A program made the position numbers and the translations under genes. Shown here piece after piece: positions 1 to 6,770 of a stretch of 12,104 nucleotides of DNA; position 1 is the stretch's first letter; the number at the start of each line of letters is the position of its first letter. Origin of the DNA: Proteobacteria bacterium SG_bin4 (GTDB taxonomy: Bacteria; Pseudomonadota; Gammaproteobacteria; Burkholderiales; Nitrosomonadaceae); assembly GCA_002083395.1 (NCBI GenBank), contig LWDH01000001.1, positions 1 through 12,104 on the forward strand, given 5' to 3'. The notes below the pieces were generated by a model, which was not told the DNA's origin, searched no databases, and saw only the letters and a program-made list of their open reading frames with translations.

Positions 1-518
1 TCTGGCACCATTCTTACCGTGCAAAGGTCTCTACTTATAAACCTTCACCCCGTATAACTTTGAACAGCAGTACATTTCTGGGCAGCGACAAGCCTGATAC
101 TATGAGGAAAATGCGCTATTTCCATAATTTTTACGGTATTTTTAAATTGAACGATATGCTCTCTGCCACTGTAGGTTTTGATATTGGCATCGAGCAAAGC
201 GCCAAGAGTCCTTCCGACATGAATACTTGGTTCAATCCCACATTGATTTTGCGCTATACCCCTACAGTGAGAACCGCGATTGCAGTAAGATCGGAATATT
301 ACAGTGATAGATACGGTGTGATCATTGCTTCAGATACCCCCAATGGGTTCAGAACATGGGGTTTCTCTGTCAACTTTGACTACAACATTATTAGTAATTT
401 ACTGTGGAGAATTGAAGCGAGATCATTGCAGAGTAAAGATGAGATTTTCATAGCAAGTAATGGCTCGACCAGCAACGACAATACATTCATTACTACATCA
501 TTGGCGCTAAGTTTCTAA
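1..518 (+). CDS. Outer-membrane beta-barrel protein, OmpL-like porin-2 type (3' end only)
   Basis: The reading frame is open from the window edge (first full codon at base 3) and ends with TAA at 516-518, giving 171 visible C-terminal residues. A TTG at base 60 could be taken as a start, but upstream codons in the same frame (WHHSYRAKVSTYKPSPRITL) continue the same strand-like pattern, so the gene is simply cut by the window. The protein shows alternating polar and hydrophobic short strands, many Tyr, Phe and Trp residues, turns rich in Asn, Asp and Ser, and a terminal Phe after SLALSF. That is the usual C-terminal signature recognised by the BAM complex. The pattern resembles the putative beta-barrel porin-2 (OmpL-like) family, which sits in the outer membrane; the substrate is unknown. 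Family assignment is by memory of the pattern; barrel localisation is more certain than the exact family. Confidence 0.7.
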   Translation, partial: WHHSYRAKVSTYKPSPRITLNSSTFLGSDKPDTMRKMRYFHNFYGIFKLNDMLSATVGFDIGIEQSAKSPSDMNTWFNPTLILRYTPTVRTAIAVRSEYYSDRYGVIIASDTPNGFRTWGFSVNFDYNIISNLLWRIEARSLQSKDEIFIASNGSTSNDNTFITTSLALSF

Positions 519-608
519 TAAATAAGGATTTATTTGGGAATATCGTTATCAACTGGTTACACCATTCTTTACGTACACCAGAAATAATCATAGATTAGAT
601 CACTTACT

Positions 609-959
609 TCAAGTTTTGCTCAGAAAAACTAACCGATTCCCATCTGGATCGCGAATTGCCATGTCTCGAAGATCGGACCCTAAAGAGTTAGAAGGCGGCT
701 GTTCAACGTCGACTTTTAACCGAACTTGTTCATAGTATGAGTCGACATTATCGATATAGAAGTGCACCAAGCCACCCGAACTACAGTCTCCAGAGTGCTC
801 CGTAAGGAATATTTGCATTTCTCTCAAACTAATAGCAGCAAAGATCGGTAATCCTTCTTCAAACACATGACGCCAATCTTCTCTGAAACCTAGCTTAGCA
901 TAGAAGTCCTGAGAAACTGGGTAATCTGTTACTCGCAAGGCGGGTACTACACGTTGCAT
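609..959 (-). CDS. VOC-superfamily (glyoxalase/bleomycin-resistance fold) protein
   Basis: This 116-residue protein has the size and layout of a single-chain VOC protein. There are two beta-alpha-beta modules: residues 2-56 (PALRVTDYPVSQDFYAKLGF, then LPIFAAISLREMQIFL) and residues 63-114 (LVHFYIDNVDSYYEQV, ending in the family hallmark RDPDGNRLVFL at 103-113). The length and the DPDGN ending match bleomycin-resistance-type binding proteins rather than classical glyoxalase I. The usual metal ligands (His on the first strand, Glu on the last) are not evident, because P6 and V111/F112 occupy those areas, so a catalytic metal site is doubtful. The start is fixed by a perfect AGGAGG seven bases upstream. 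It probably binds or modifies a small molecule in the cytoplasm; the ligand is unknown. It stands on its own, 66 bases downstream of the broken ParB-like gene. Confidence 0.85.
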   Translation of the reverse strand: MQRVVPALRVTDYPVSQDFYAKLGFREDWRHVFEEGLPIFAAISLREMQIFLTEHSGDCSSGGLVHFYIDNVDSYYEQVRLKVDVEQPPSNSLGSDLRDMAIRDPDGNRLVFLSKT

Positions 960-966
960 TGATTTT

Positions 967-972
967 CCTCCT
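967..972 (-). promoter_or_regulatory. Strong Shine-Dalgarno site of the VOC gene
   Basis: The minus strand reads AGGAGG seven bases before the ATG at 959. It is the best ribosome binding site in the window and settles the VOC gene start. Confidence 0.85.
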
Positions 973-1025
973 ATCGTCTGAGATAAGTTTCACCATGCAG
1001 CGGGCTGCAGGCTTGAGTGAATTGC

Positions 1026-1412
1026 TCAGGTTTCATCATACGTCAGATCATCTGGATCAATCCCGACATAGTCCGGATTTGGCATGACTAGCAGCCGATA
1101 CGCGCGTACAAATTTATGTCCTTCTAAGACTGCTTTTAGCACTCTGTGCATACCATCCATAACTCTCCCCGCAGGACAGATGATTATGGGATAGGTAAGG
1201 TCCGCGGCTTGAACCAATCACATATGGTCTGCAATTGACCTGCATGTTGGCTCATCATCCTGTGAATCATACCAGTAGAGTTCATTCAGTTCACTTATGG
1301 TGCTGAGTGGAACTTCAACAGCTTTTAGGTCTGCTGCAAGACGAATCAGATTGTCAATATCCCAAACCAGAAGTCCTTGACTACTGTTACGAAAGTGATA
1401 TTGCTTTCTCAT
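1026..1412 (-). pseudogene. Conserved ParB-like small protein gene interrupted by an in-frame TGA
   Basis: Two abutting 64- and 63-codon reading frames lie in the same frame. The first starts at ATG 1412 and stops at TGA 1220-1218; the next codon (TTG, 1217) continues the same protein to TGA at 1026. Read through, the product is about 128 residues. It has an N-terminal part (MRKQYHFRNSSQGLLVWDID, then VPLSTISELNELYW) and, after the stop, a block LVQAADLTYPIIICPAGRV-MDGMHRVLKAVLEG that recalls the ParB/Srx-like motif of conserved hypothetical proteins seen in many proteobacteria. From memory, relatives have Arg or a similar residue in the context EHARLIQ where this gene has HM-stop-LVQ. A CGA to TGA change (C to T) would explain the break. 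Alternatives are a split two-part gene by re-initiation at TTG, or a sequencing error. No strong ribosome binding site is seen. Function unknown. Confidence 0.6.
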
Positions 1413-1432
1413 GAACCCTAACTTGATAATAT

Positions 1433-1516
1433 TTAAGAAAGAATTATCGCATAGTCTGGAATAAAATATCCCATCATATGGTATTTCATTTTTGACAAAT
1501 CATATTTAGCTTTCAT
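1433..1516 (-). pseudogene. 27-codon ORF resembling the N-terminal stump of a CopG/BrnA-type antitoxin
   Basis: The minus strand has an ATG at 1516-1514 that overlaps the stop of the MutS-like gene as ATGA, then 27 codons to TAA at 1435-1433. The first residues, MKAKYDLSKMK, match the opening typical of many small ribbon-helix-helix or BrnA-like antitoxins (MKAEYDFSKMK-type starts, from memory). The remainder (YHMMGYFIPDYAIILS) has no ribbon-helix-helix core, so the gene appears truncated or recombined after codon 11. No toxin gene adjoins; the next minus-strand gene, 20 bases on, is the broken ParB-like one. The ATGA overlap would allow translational coupling to the ATPase gene. It could also be a chance ORF; the antitoxin reading rests on about 11 residues. 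Confidence 0.35.
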
Positions 1517-3144
1517 AATCCATTCCCTTGTCTCTCCAAATGCGCTTCCACATCTTTCTGGCTAAACCCGATTGCGCTGGCGACGCGGTCGGCGTGGCTG
1601 ACTTTGGAAATGCCGGTAATCAGGCGGTGCGTCGGGCCTTGCAGAAATTCGACTTGCAGGTAGCGGCCGATGCCGTCTTGCTGCAGCAATTCGCACAATT
1701 CGTGGTTGTGCGTGACCAGCAGCGTGCTGGCGCCGAGCTTATGGAAGCCTTTGAGGATGTACTCCGAAATCGTCATTTTTTCCTCGAACGTAGTACCTTC
1801 GGATAACTCGTCGAGCACCACCAGGCTGCGTGGCGTGGAATTGAAGAAAATTTCGCGGGTGCGTTGCAGTTCATGGCCGAATCGTCCCATCGCCGCGCTG
1901 AGCTGACCGGGATCGGGCACTTGATAGTAAAGATGTTCCGCCGGCACCAATTGTCCTTGCGCCGCCGGAATATAGCAGCCGATCTGCCCAAGCAGTTGAA
2001 GCTGCACCACGGTTTTGCAGTAAGCCGTTTTGCCGCCGCTGTTCGGTCCGGTAATGATCAGCACCCGGCCTGCCGCGTCGAGTTCGATATCGTTCGGCAC
2101 ATAATCCGGAATCATCCGGATCAATAACGGGTTCCGCGCCTGGCTGACGATCAGCCGGTGCTGCTTGTCAGCAACGATCTGCGGCAGCGTTTTAGCGCCG
2201 GGCAACGTCTGGGCGTAGCGGCAAAGCGACAACAGTTCATCGATCATGCCGAACGCTTCAAACGCTTTGGCCAGCTCCGGACTTTCGCGAAATTGCTTGC
2301 GCAGCGGATAAATGATCGAATCGCGGTCGGATACGCCCATCGCCAGCAGGATGATCGGAAACACCGGCGCGGTCAACGCCAAAATGCCGTAGCCGATATA
2401 GGACGCACTGAACTGCGGCATGAAATTTTCAAAGAAAAACAACACACCATACGATGCGGCAAAAAACAGAACTGTTGGCATGATTTTGAACAGCGACGGA
2501 CGGAAGCGCGCAAACAAATCGAACGGCTTTTTTTCTTTTTTGGTTTTGAATTTGCCGCCCGACGAATACACCGGCTCTTTCATCAAGGCATAGATGCGCG
2601 ACTGGCCGAAATCGCGGATGGCGTCGAGCAAAGCCCTTAAATATAACGACTGCGGTTGGCGGATTTGCGCGGCGCCTTCCACCAGTTCAATGGCAAATTG
2701 CGTGCCGTCCTGATATTGCCGGTAGCCGTAACCGCCGAATTCCAGCTTATCGCTTCGGCTGGCTGGTTCCTCGGTCGTCAAACCGCCAGTAAATTCCCCA
2801 TACAGCAAGTATTTTAACGATTTCTCCAATGACGCCGTTTTGTCGACATATTTCGCCAACACATCGAACAGCGCCGGATTTTCCGCAATTTCCCGCAACG
2901 CATCTTGCTTTTGCTGCAACACCGCCGCGTCATGCACCGGACGGGCCAACGCGCGGTACAATGTCAGCCGCCCGGCTTCGGTTTGCGTGCGATCAATCGC
3001 ATGAAACAAAGCTTGCGCTTCGATAGCATCGAAGGTTTTAGGATCGAGCGCTTCGTAATTCGCCTCGGAAGGGCGGATGTCTTCCAGGGTTGCAGGCCGG
3101 TCGGAATCGGACAGGATGAATTTTTTTCGCCAAATATCAATCAT
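1513..3144 (-). CDS. Membrane-anchored MutS-family ATPase (not a mismatch-repair MutS)
   Basis: This is a 543-residue protein. The C-terminal domain (about 330-540) is the MutS-type ABC ATPase: Walker A GPNSGGKT at 366-373, a signature-like stretch LSAAMGRFGHELQRTREI at 415-432, Walker B LVVLDE at 441-446 followed by SEGTTFEEK, and the switch THN at 478-480. Residues 30-200 form a helical lever/clamp-like part (EAQALFHAIDRTQTEAGRLTLYRAL is typical of MutS-like cores; split here for length: EAQALFHAIDRTQ and TEAGRLTLYRAL). Two hydrophobic segments, about 221-238 and 250-269, are separated by a short loop and preceded by a Lys-rich patch (198-206), indicating a membrane hairpin. There is no N-terminal mismatch-recognition domain with the Phe-X-Glu motif and no C-terminal Smr nuclease domain, so classical MutS or MutS2 function is unlikely. 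The start at ATG 3144 has no clear ribosome binding site. The gene is divergent from the exporter operon; the functional link is unknown. Confidence 0.85.
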   Translation of the reverse strand: MIDIWRKKFILSDSDRPATLEDIRPSEANYEALDPKTFDAIEAQALFHAIDRTQTEAGRLTLYRALARPVHDAAVLQQKQDALREIAENPALFDVLAKYVDKTASLEKSLKYLLYGEFTGGLTTEEPASRSDKLEFGGYGYRQYQDGTQFAIELVEGAAQIRQPQSLYLRALLDAIRDFGQSRIYALMKEPVYSSGGKFKTKKEKKPFDLFARFRPSLFKIMPTVLFFAASYGVLFFFENFMPQFSASYIGYGILALTAPVFPIILLAMGVSDRDSIIYPLRKQFRESPELAKAFEAFGMIDELLSLCRYAQTLPGAKTLPQIVADKQHRLIVSQARNPLLIRMIPDYVPNDIELDAAGRVLIITGPNSGGKTAYCKTVVQLQLLGQIGCYIPAAQGQLVPAEHLYYQVPDPGQLSAAMGRFGHELQRTREIFFNSTPRSLVVLDELSEGTTFEEKMTISEYILKGFHKLGASTLLVTHNHELCELLQQDGIGRYLQVEFLQGPTHRLITGISKVSHADRVASAIGFSQKDVEAHLERQGNGL

Positions 3145-3273
3145 AGCAATCGTTTGTCAGGGTTTATCGTGATACGCCGGCAAGCCGTGTAAATGAACGT
3201 GTAAAATACGCATATTTGCCAGGAAACACAACTCGATGCCCGTCCATTTTTATCCGACTCAGCGTTCTTCATC

Positions 3274-4425
3274 ATGCCACTTACAAAGAAACCGCTCCGC
3301 GCTATCGGCTTGATCGCGCTTGCCGGCGGGCTTACCATCGCCGCATGGCATTACACACGCCCTAAGCCGCTGGAAGTGGATGTGGCCGTCATCACCACCG
3401 GCAGCGTCGAGGCGACAGTGGTCAACACCCGTGCCGGTACGATCAAATCCTGCCAGCGCTCCAACCTGGCGCCGATTACCGGCGGACAGATCGCAAAAAT
3501 CTGGATCAAAGAAGGCGATCACGTGCAGAAAGGCCAAGTGCTGCTGGAACTTTGGAATCGGGATCTTGTGGCGCAGCGTGAGCTGGCGCAGCGGCAATTG
3601 GCGATGGCGCAGGAACGCCGCCGCGAAACCTGCATTCTGGCCGAGAATGCCCGGCGCGAATCAGCCCGCGTGGAACAATTGGTCGAACAGGGTTTTGTCA
3701 GCTCGCAACGCGCCGACGATGCCAACGCTAACGCCCGTTCGCGCCAAGCCAGCTGCGAAGCGGCGATTTCCGATATCCAGCGTGCCGAAGCGCAGGTCCG
3801 CGTCTCGCAAGCGGGCATCGACCGCACCATCATCACCGCGCCGTTTTCCGGCGTGATCGGTAAAATCTCCGGTGAGCTGGGTGAATTCACTACACCATCG
3901 CCACCGGGTATTCCAACACCGCCGACCATCGATTTGATCGATGATCGTTGTTTATACGTCACCGCACCGATGGATGAAGTGGATGCGCCTAAAATCAAAG
4001 TGGGGCAGGAAGCGCGCATTACGCTGGATGCCATGCCCAATAAAATCTTTCCCGGCAAAGTCCGTCGCATTGCACCGTATGTAACCGAGATTGAAAAGCA
4101 GGCGCGCACGGTCGATATCGAAGTGGATTTTCAGCACATTCCGGCGGACATTCCGTTGCTCGTCGGCTACAGCGCGGATGTCGAAATCATTCTGGAACGC
4201 AAGGACGACGTGTTACGTATCCCGACGCAAGCCATCCGCCAGGAAAATAAAGTCTGGCTGGTGGACGCTCAGAATAAGCTGGCTGAACAATCGGTGGAGG
4301 CTGGCCTCAGTAACTGGAGTTTCACCGAAATCCGCAGCGGTTTAAAGGCGGGCGATCAAGTATTGATTTCCTTCGATCAGGATGGCATCGGAGCCGGCGT
4401 GACCATCCGACGCAAACAACCATGA
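3274..4425 (+). CDS. HlyD/MacA-type periplasmic adaptor of an ABC exporter
   Basis: This 383-residue membrane-fusion protein has one N-terminal membrane anchor (about 9-26, after the basic MPLTKKPLR). A biotinyl-lipoyl half follows (RAGTIKSCQRSNLAPITGG, then IWIKEGDHVQKGQVLLELWN, 53-95). A long helical hairpin covers about 96-183 (Glu, Arg, Gln and Ala rich). The second lipoyl half is TIITAPFSGVIGKISGELGE (185-204), then come beta-barrel and membrane-proximal domains (222-380, with RIPTQAIRQENKVWLV at 315-330). It would bridge the inner-membrane ABC permease to an outer-membrane channel. It overlaps the ATPase gene by ATGA, so the two are translationally coupled. Four Cys (60, 120, 161, 226) are unusual for a periplasmic adaptor. 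The ATG at 3274 lacks a good ribosome binding site, but no other in-frame ATG lies upstream. It resembles MacA or DevB; the substrate cannot be read from sequence. Confidence 0.9.
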   Translation: MPLTKKPLRAIGLIALAGGLTIAAWHYTRPKPLEVDVAVITTGSVEATVVNTRAGTIKSCQRSNLAPITGGQIAKIWIKEGDHVQKGQVLLELWNRDLVAQRELAQRQLAMAQERRRETCILAENARRESARVEQLVEQGFVSSQRADDANANARSRQASCEAAISDIQRAEAQVRVSQAGIDRTIITAPFSGVIGKISGELGEFTTPSPPGIPTPPTIDLIDDRCLYVTAPMDEVDAPKIKVGQEARITLDAMPNKIFPGKVRRIAPYVTEIEKQARTVDIEVDFQHIPADIPLLVGYSADVEIILERKDDVLRIPTQAIRQENKVWLVDAQNKLAEQSVEAGLSNWSFTEIRSGLKAGDQVLISFDQDGIGAGVTIRRKQP

Positions 4426-5105
4426 TTCGTCTGACCGGCATTAGCCGGACTTTCCAGATGGGCGATCAAGCAGTCCATGCTCTAAACCATATCGATTTGC
4501 GTATTGCTTCCGGTGAATACGTTTCTGTGATGGGGCCTTCCGGTTCCGGAAAATCAACCTTGCTCAATATCATCGGGTTGTTGGATAGACCCGATAGCGG
4601 CCGTTACGAGCTGGATAACCGGTTAATTACCGATTTGTCCGAAAACGAGCTGGCGCAAATCCGCCGGGAAAAAATCGGTTTCGTGTTTCAATCGTTTCAT
4701 CTGATCCCGCGCTTAACCGCCGCGGAGAATATCGAATTGCCGCTTATTTTAAGCGGCGTTCCACCGGATCAGCGGCAACTGCGCGTCAACGATGCCTTGC
4801 AAGCATTCGAACTGCAGCAACGCGCCCGCCACCGCCCCGCCGAACTTTCCGGAGGTCAGCGCCAGCGCGTCGCGATCGCGCGCGCCACCATCATGCAACC
4901 CAGCGTCATCCTGGCTGACGAGCCGACCGGCAACCTGGATCATCAAATCGGTGCGGAGGTCATGCTGCTTCTGGAAGCGTTGCATCACCGCGGGACCACG
5001 CTGATCGTTGTGACGCATGATCGCGAACTGGGCGCTCGCGCGCATCGCCAGATCGGCATGCGCGATGGCCGGATACTGACGGACCAAGGCAATGACGCTC
5101 TCTGA
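4422..5105 (+). CDS. ABC exporter ATPase, MacB/LolD class
   Basis: A 227-residue stand-alone ATP-binding subunit. All motifs are intact: Walker A GPSGSGKS (38-45), Q-loop region FVFQSFHLIPRLTAAENI (87-104), signature LSGGQRQRVAIARA (142-155), Walker B plus D-loop VILADEPTGNLD (162-173), and H-loop THD (198-200). The HLIPRLTAAENIELPL stretch is characteristic of the MacB/LolD/FtsE class, which works with FtsX-type permeases by mechanotransmission instead of carrying substrate through a membrane channel. It begins inside the stop of the adaptor gene (ATGA at 4422-4425) and overlaps the permease gene by 14 bases, so the three products are probably made in equal amounts. In E. coli MacB this domain is fused to the permease; here it is separate, as in DevBCA and Lol systems. 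Confidence 0.93.
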   Translation: MIRLTGISRTFQMGDQAVHALNHIDLRIASGEYVSVMGPSGSGKSTLLNIIGLLDRPDSGRYELDNRLITDLSENELAQIRREKIGFVFQSFHLIPRLTAAENIELPLILSGVPPDQRQLRVNDALQAFELQQRARHRPAELSGGQRQRVAIARATIMQPSVILADEPTGNLDHQIGAEVMLLLEALHHRGTTLIVVTHDRELGARAHRQIGMRDGRILTDQGNDAL

Positions 5106-6294
5106 CACGCTGCAAACCTCGTTTAAAACAGTCGTGAGCTACCGCGTGCGCTCGTTGCTGATCATTCTGGCAATGGCGCTTGGTGTCGCTGCCGTGGTGG
5201 TGTTGACTGCGATCGGCGACGGCGCGCGCAACTATGTCATCAATCAGTTTTCTTCGATTGGCACCAACTTGCTGGTGGTATTGCCGGGGCGCGCGGAAAC
5301 TTCCGGTTCGTTTCTTGGCGCGGTGCTCGGTCAAACACCGCGCGACTTAACATTGAAAGACGCGCAATTGATCGGCCGGTTGCCGCAAGTGCGACGTTAT
5401 GCGCCGCTTAACGTCGGCGAAGCGGAGCTGTCCGCAGCCAATCGCTTGCGCGAAGTCACCGTGCTCGGCAGTAATGCCAACCTGATCCCAATCCGCCATA
5501 TGAAACTGGCGCAAGGCAGTTTCATGGCAGCCGGTACCGAAAACAGCGCTCAGATTGTTTTAGGCGCCAAAATCGCACGGGAATTCTTTCCTCGCGCGCA
5601 AGCGATCGGACAGCGCGTGCGCCTGGGCGACAGCCGCTTTCTGGTGTCCGGCGTCCTGGCGGGGCAAGGAGAAACGATGGGTTTTAATACCGATGAAATT
5701 GTCATCATCCCGATCGATTTTGCTCAATCCATGTTTAACACCACCTCGCTGTTCCGGATTCTGATCGAAGCCAAAAGCCACAGCGACATCGAGCCCGCCA
5801 AGCGGGCAGTGCTGGCAACCCTGAAACAAAGTCATGATGGCGAAGAAGATACGACCGTGATTACGCAGGATGCCATCCTGGCGACCTTCGATAAAATTCT
5901 GCAAGCATTGACTTTGGCGGTTGCCGGCATCGCCGCGATCAGTCTGATCGTCGCCGGTATTCTAGTAATGAATGTGATGCTGGTGGCGGTCAGCCAGCGC
6001 ACTGCGGAAATTGGGCTATTGAAAGCCGTCGGCGCGACTTCCAGTGACATCCGCCGGTTGTTCTTCGCCGAAGCCGTCTGGTTATCGCTGACAGGCGCCA
6101 TGCTGGGATTCTTGCTCGGACAATTCGGCAGTCTGCTGCTGCGATTAACGTTCCCGCAACTGCCCGCGTGGGCGCCTGCTTGGGCCTCCATTGCGGGCAT
6201 CTTAGTTGCGCTGGCAACCGGCGTTCTAGCCAGCCTTTTCCCCGCCAACCGTGCAGCGCGGCTCGATGCGGTGAAAGCGCTGGGAAAAAAATAA
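5092..6294 (+). CDS. FtsX/MacB-type ABC exporter permease
   Basis: A 400-residue inner-membrane protein with the MacB permease plan. There is one membrane helix near the N-terminus (about 22-42) and a large periplasmic domain (about 45-268, MacB-PCD-like: VVLPGR, then GRLPQVRRYAPLN, and LIPIRHMKLAQGSF). Three C-terminal helices follow (about 273-299, 325-350, 364-384). The cytoplasmic loop SQRTAEIGLLKAVGATSSDIR (split: SQRTAEIGLLK and AVGATSSDIR, 301-321) is the conserved FtsX coupling segment that contacts the ATPase. The end, LFPANRAARLDAVKAL, is the family's terminal motif. The ATG at 5092 lies inside the ATPase gene. With its partners it should form a tripartite efflux or lipoprotein/lipid export pump. 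No outer-membrane channel gene follows, so a TolC encoded elsewhere would be required. A near-copy of its last codons recurs at 11362. Confidence 0.92.
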   Translation: MTLSDTLQTSFKTVVSYRVRSLLIILAMALGVAAVVVLTAIGDGARNYVINQFSSIGTNLLVVLPGRAETSGSFLGAVLGQTPRDLTLKDAQLIGRLPQVRRYAPLNVGEAELSAANRLREVTVLGSNANLIPIRHMKLAQGSFMAAGTENSAQIVLGAKIAREFFPRAQAIGQRVRLGDSRFLVSGVLAGQGETMGFNTDEIVIIPIDFAQSMFNTTSLFRILIEAKSHSDIEPAKRAVLATLKQSHDGEEDTTVITQDAILATFDKILQALTLAVAGIAAISLIVAGILVMNVMLVAVSQRTAEIGLLKAVGATSSDIRRLFFAEAVWLSLTGAMLGFLLGQFGSLLLRLTFPQLPAWAPAWASIAGILVALATGVLASLFPANRAARLDAVKALGKK

Positions 6295-6316
6295 ACGGGA
6301 TGAGCGCTTTATCATC
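6261..6316 (+). repeat. Copy A of a 56-base repeat: permease 3' end plus flank
   Basis: Bases 6261-6316 (last codons LDAVKALGKK, stop, and about 20 bases beyond) match 11362-11417 at 46 of 56 positions by hand alignment without gaps. The similarity continues past the stop codon, so it reflects shared DNA ancestry, not only protein conservation. Confidence 0.75.
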
Positions 6317-6321
6317 CAGCG

Positions 6322-6471
6322 CTATTGCCTACTCATGCAGGAATACATAAACGCCCTGCCTGCAAGCGCGCATTTGTCTCTTTGTGACGATTGATAAGAA
6401 TAACCATCCGTCGCGCAGCCGGTCAGGCCCAAAATAATTAACAATAAGATCACAAGTTTTTTTACGAGCAT
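6322..6471 (-). CDS. Small outer-membrane-type lipoprotein (49 residues)
   Basis: The minus strand has an ATG at 6471-6469 and TAG at 6324-6322, encoding 49 residues. The N-terminus is a textbook lipoprotein signal: MLVKK, a run of Leu and Ile, then lipobox LTGC with Cys19. Ala20 at +2 predicts sorting to the outer membrane by Lol. The mature part is only about 31 residues (ATDGYSYQSSQ, RDKCALAGRAFMYSCMSRQ) with two further Cys (34 and 45) that could form a disulphide. A purine-rich AGGGA lies nine bases before the ATG. It converges on the permease gene with 27 bases between stops. No family recognised; it may be an entericidin-like or envelope-stress small lipoprotein, but there is no specific evidence. 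It is short, so it is easily missed in automatic annotation. Confidence 0.7.
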   Translation of the reverse strand: MLVKKLVILLLIILGLTGCATDGYSYQSSQRDKCALAGRAFMYSCMSRQ

Positions 6472-6629
6472 TTCTCATTCCCTACAATAGATCGATATCG
6501 CTTCTTGAATAGTCAGCCACGATTTCTCAAAACGAATACAAGCATCCTAGCTTAGTCAAGACGTTGATGTATATTGGGGAATCACTTGTTTTCCAGTAAG
6601 TAAAACCATTAGCGGACGGCTCTCTTGAT

Positions 6630-6722
6630 ATGTCATGGCTCTCAACCGATACCGCGATACTTGATGCCAAGGCCGTTGATGAACTGGTTAAGTTATTCGG
6701 CGCGCGGGGATTCTATTTTTAA
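6630..6722 (+). CDS. Possible 30-residue ORF or C-terminal gene fragment
   Basis: An ATG at 6630 opens 30 codons to TAA at 6720-6722, reading MSWLSTDTAILDAKAVDELV then KLFGARGFYF. The codon composition is more GC-rich than the surrounding AT-rich spacer and the segment 13-25 is plausibly helical, which hints at real or recently real coding sequence. No ribosome binding site is seen (TCTTGATAT precedes it), so a remnant of a larger gene is as likely as a functional peptide. Not recognised. Confidence 0.25.
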   Translation: MSWLSTDTAILDAKAVDELVKLFGARGFYF

Positions 6723-6730
6723 ACAAAAAA

Positions 6731-6745
6731 TGCGCTTTCCAGATT
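6731..6745 (+). repeat. Copy 1 of a direct repeat flanking the PII-like gene
   Basis: TGCGCTTTCCAGAT at 6731-6744 matches TGTGCTTTCCAGAT at 7161-7174 at 13 of 14 bases. Both copies are followed within about 15 bases by GATACC (6750-6755 and 7186-7191). The copies sit on either side of the PII-like gene. Confidence 0.45.
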
Positions 6746-6770
6746 GTTTGATACCTTTTGGATAGTGGTA

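Noticed and set aside
519..545. AATAA/TTATT dyad after the barrel gene as a terminator
   Set aside because: The stem is short and all A-T with no proper T tract; too weak to call.
1218..1220. TGA as a selenocysteine codon in the ParB-like gene
   Set aside because: No hairpin resembling a bacterial SECIS was seen just downstream, and the family is not known for a redox Cys at this place; a nonsense change is simpler.
3952..6248. Long antisense ORFs inside the exporter operon
   Set aside because: They are codon-bias shadows of GC-rich coding DNA; their peptides lack motifs and the sense frames are certain.
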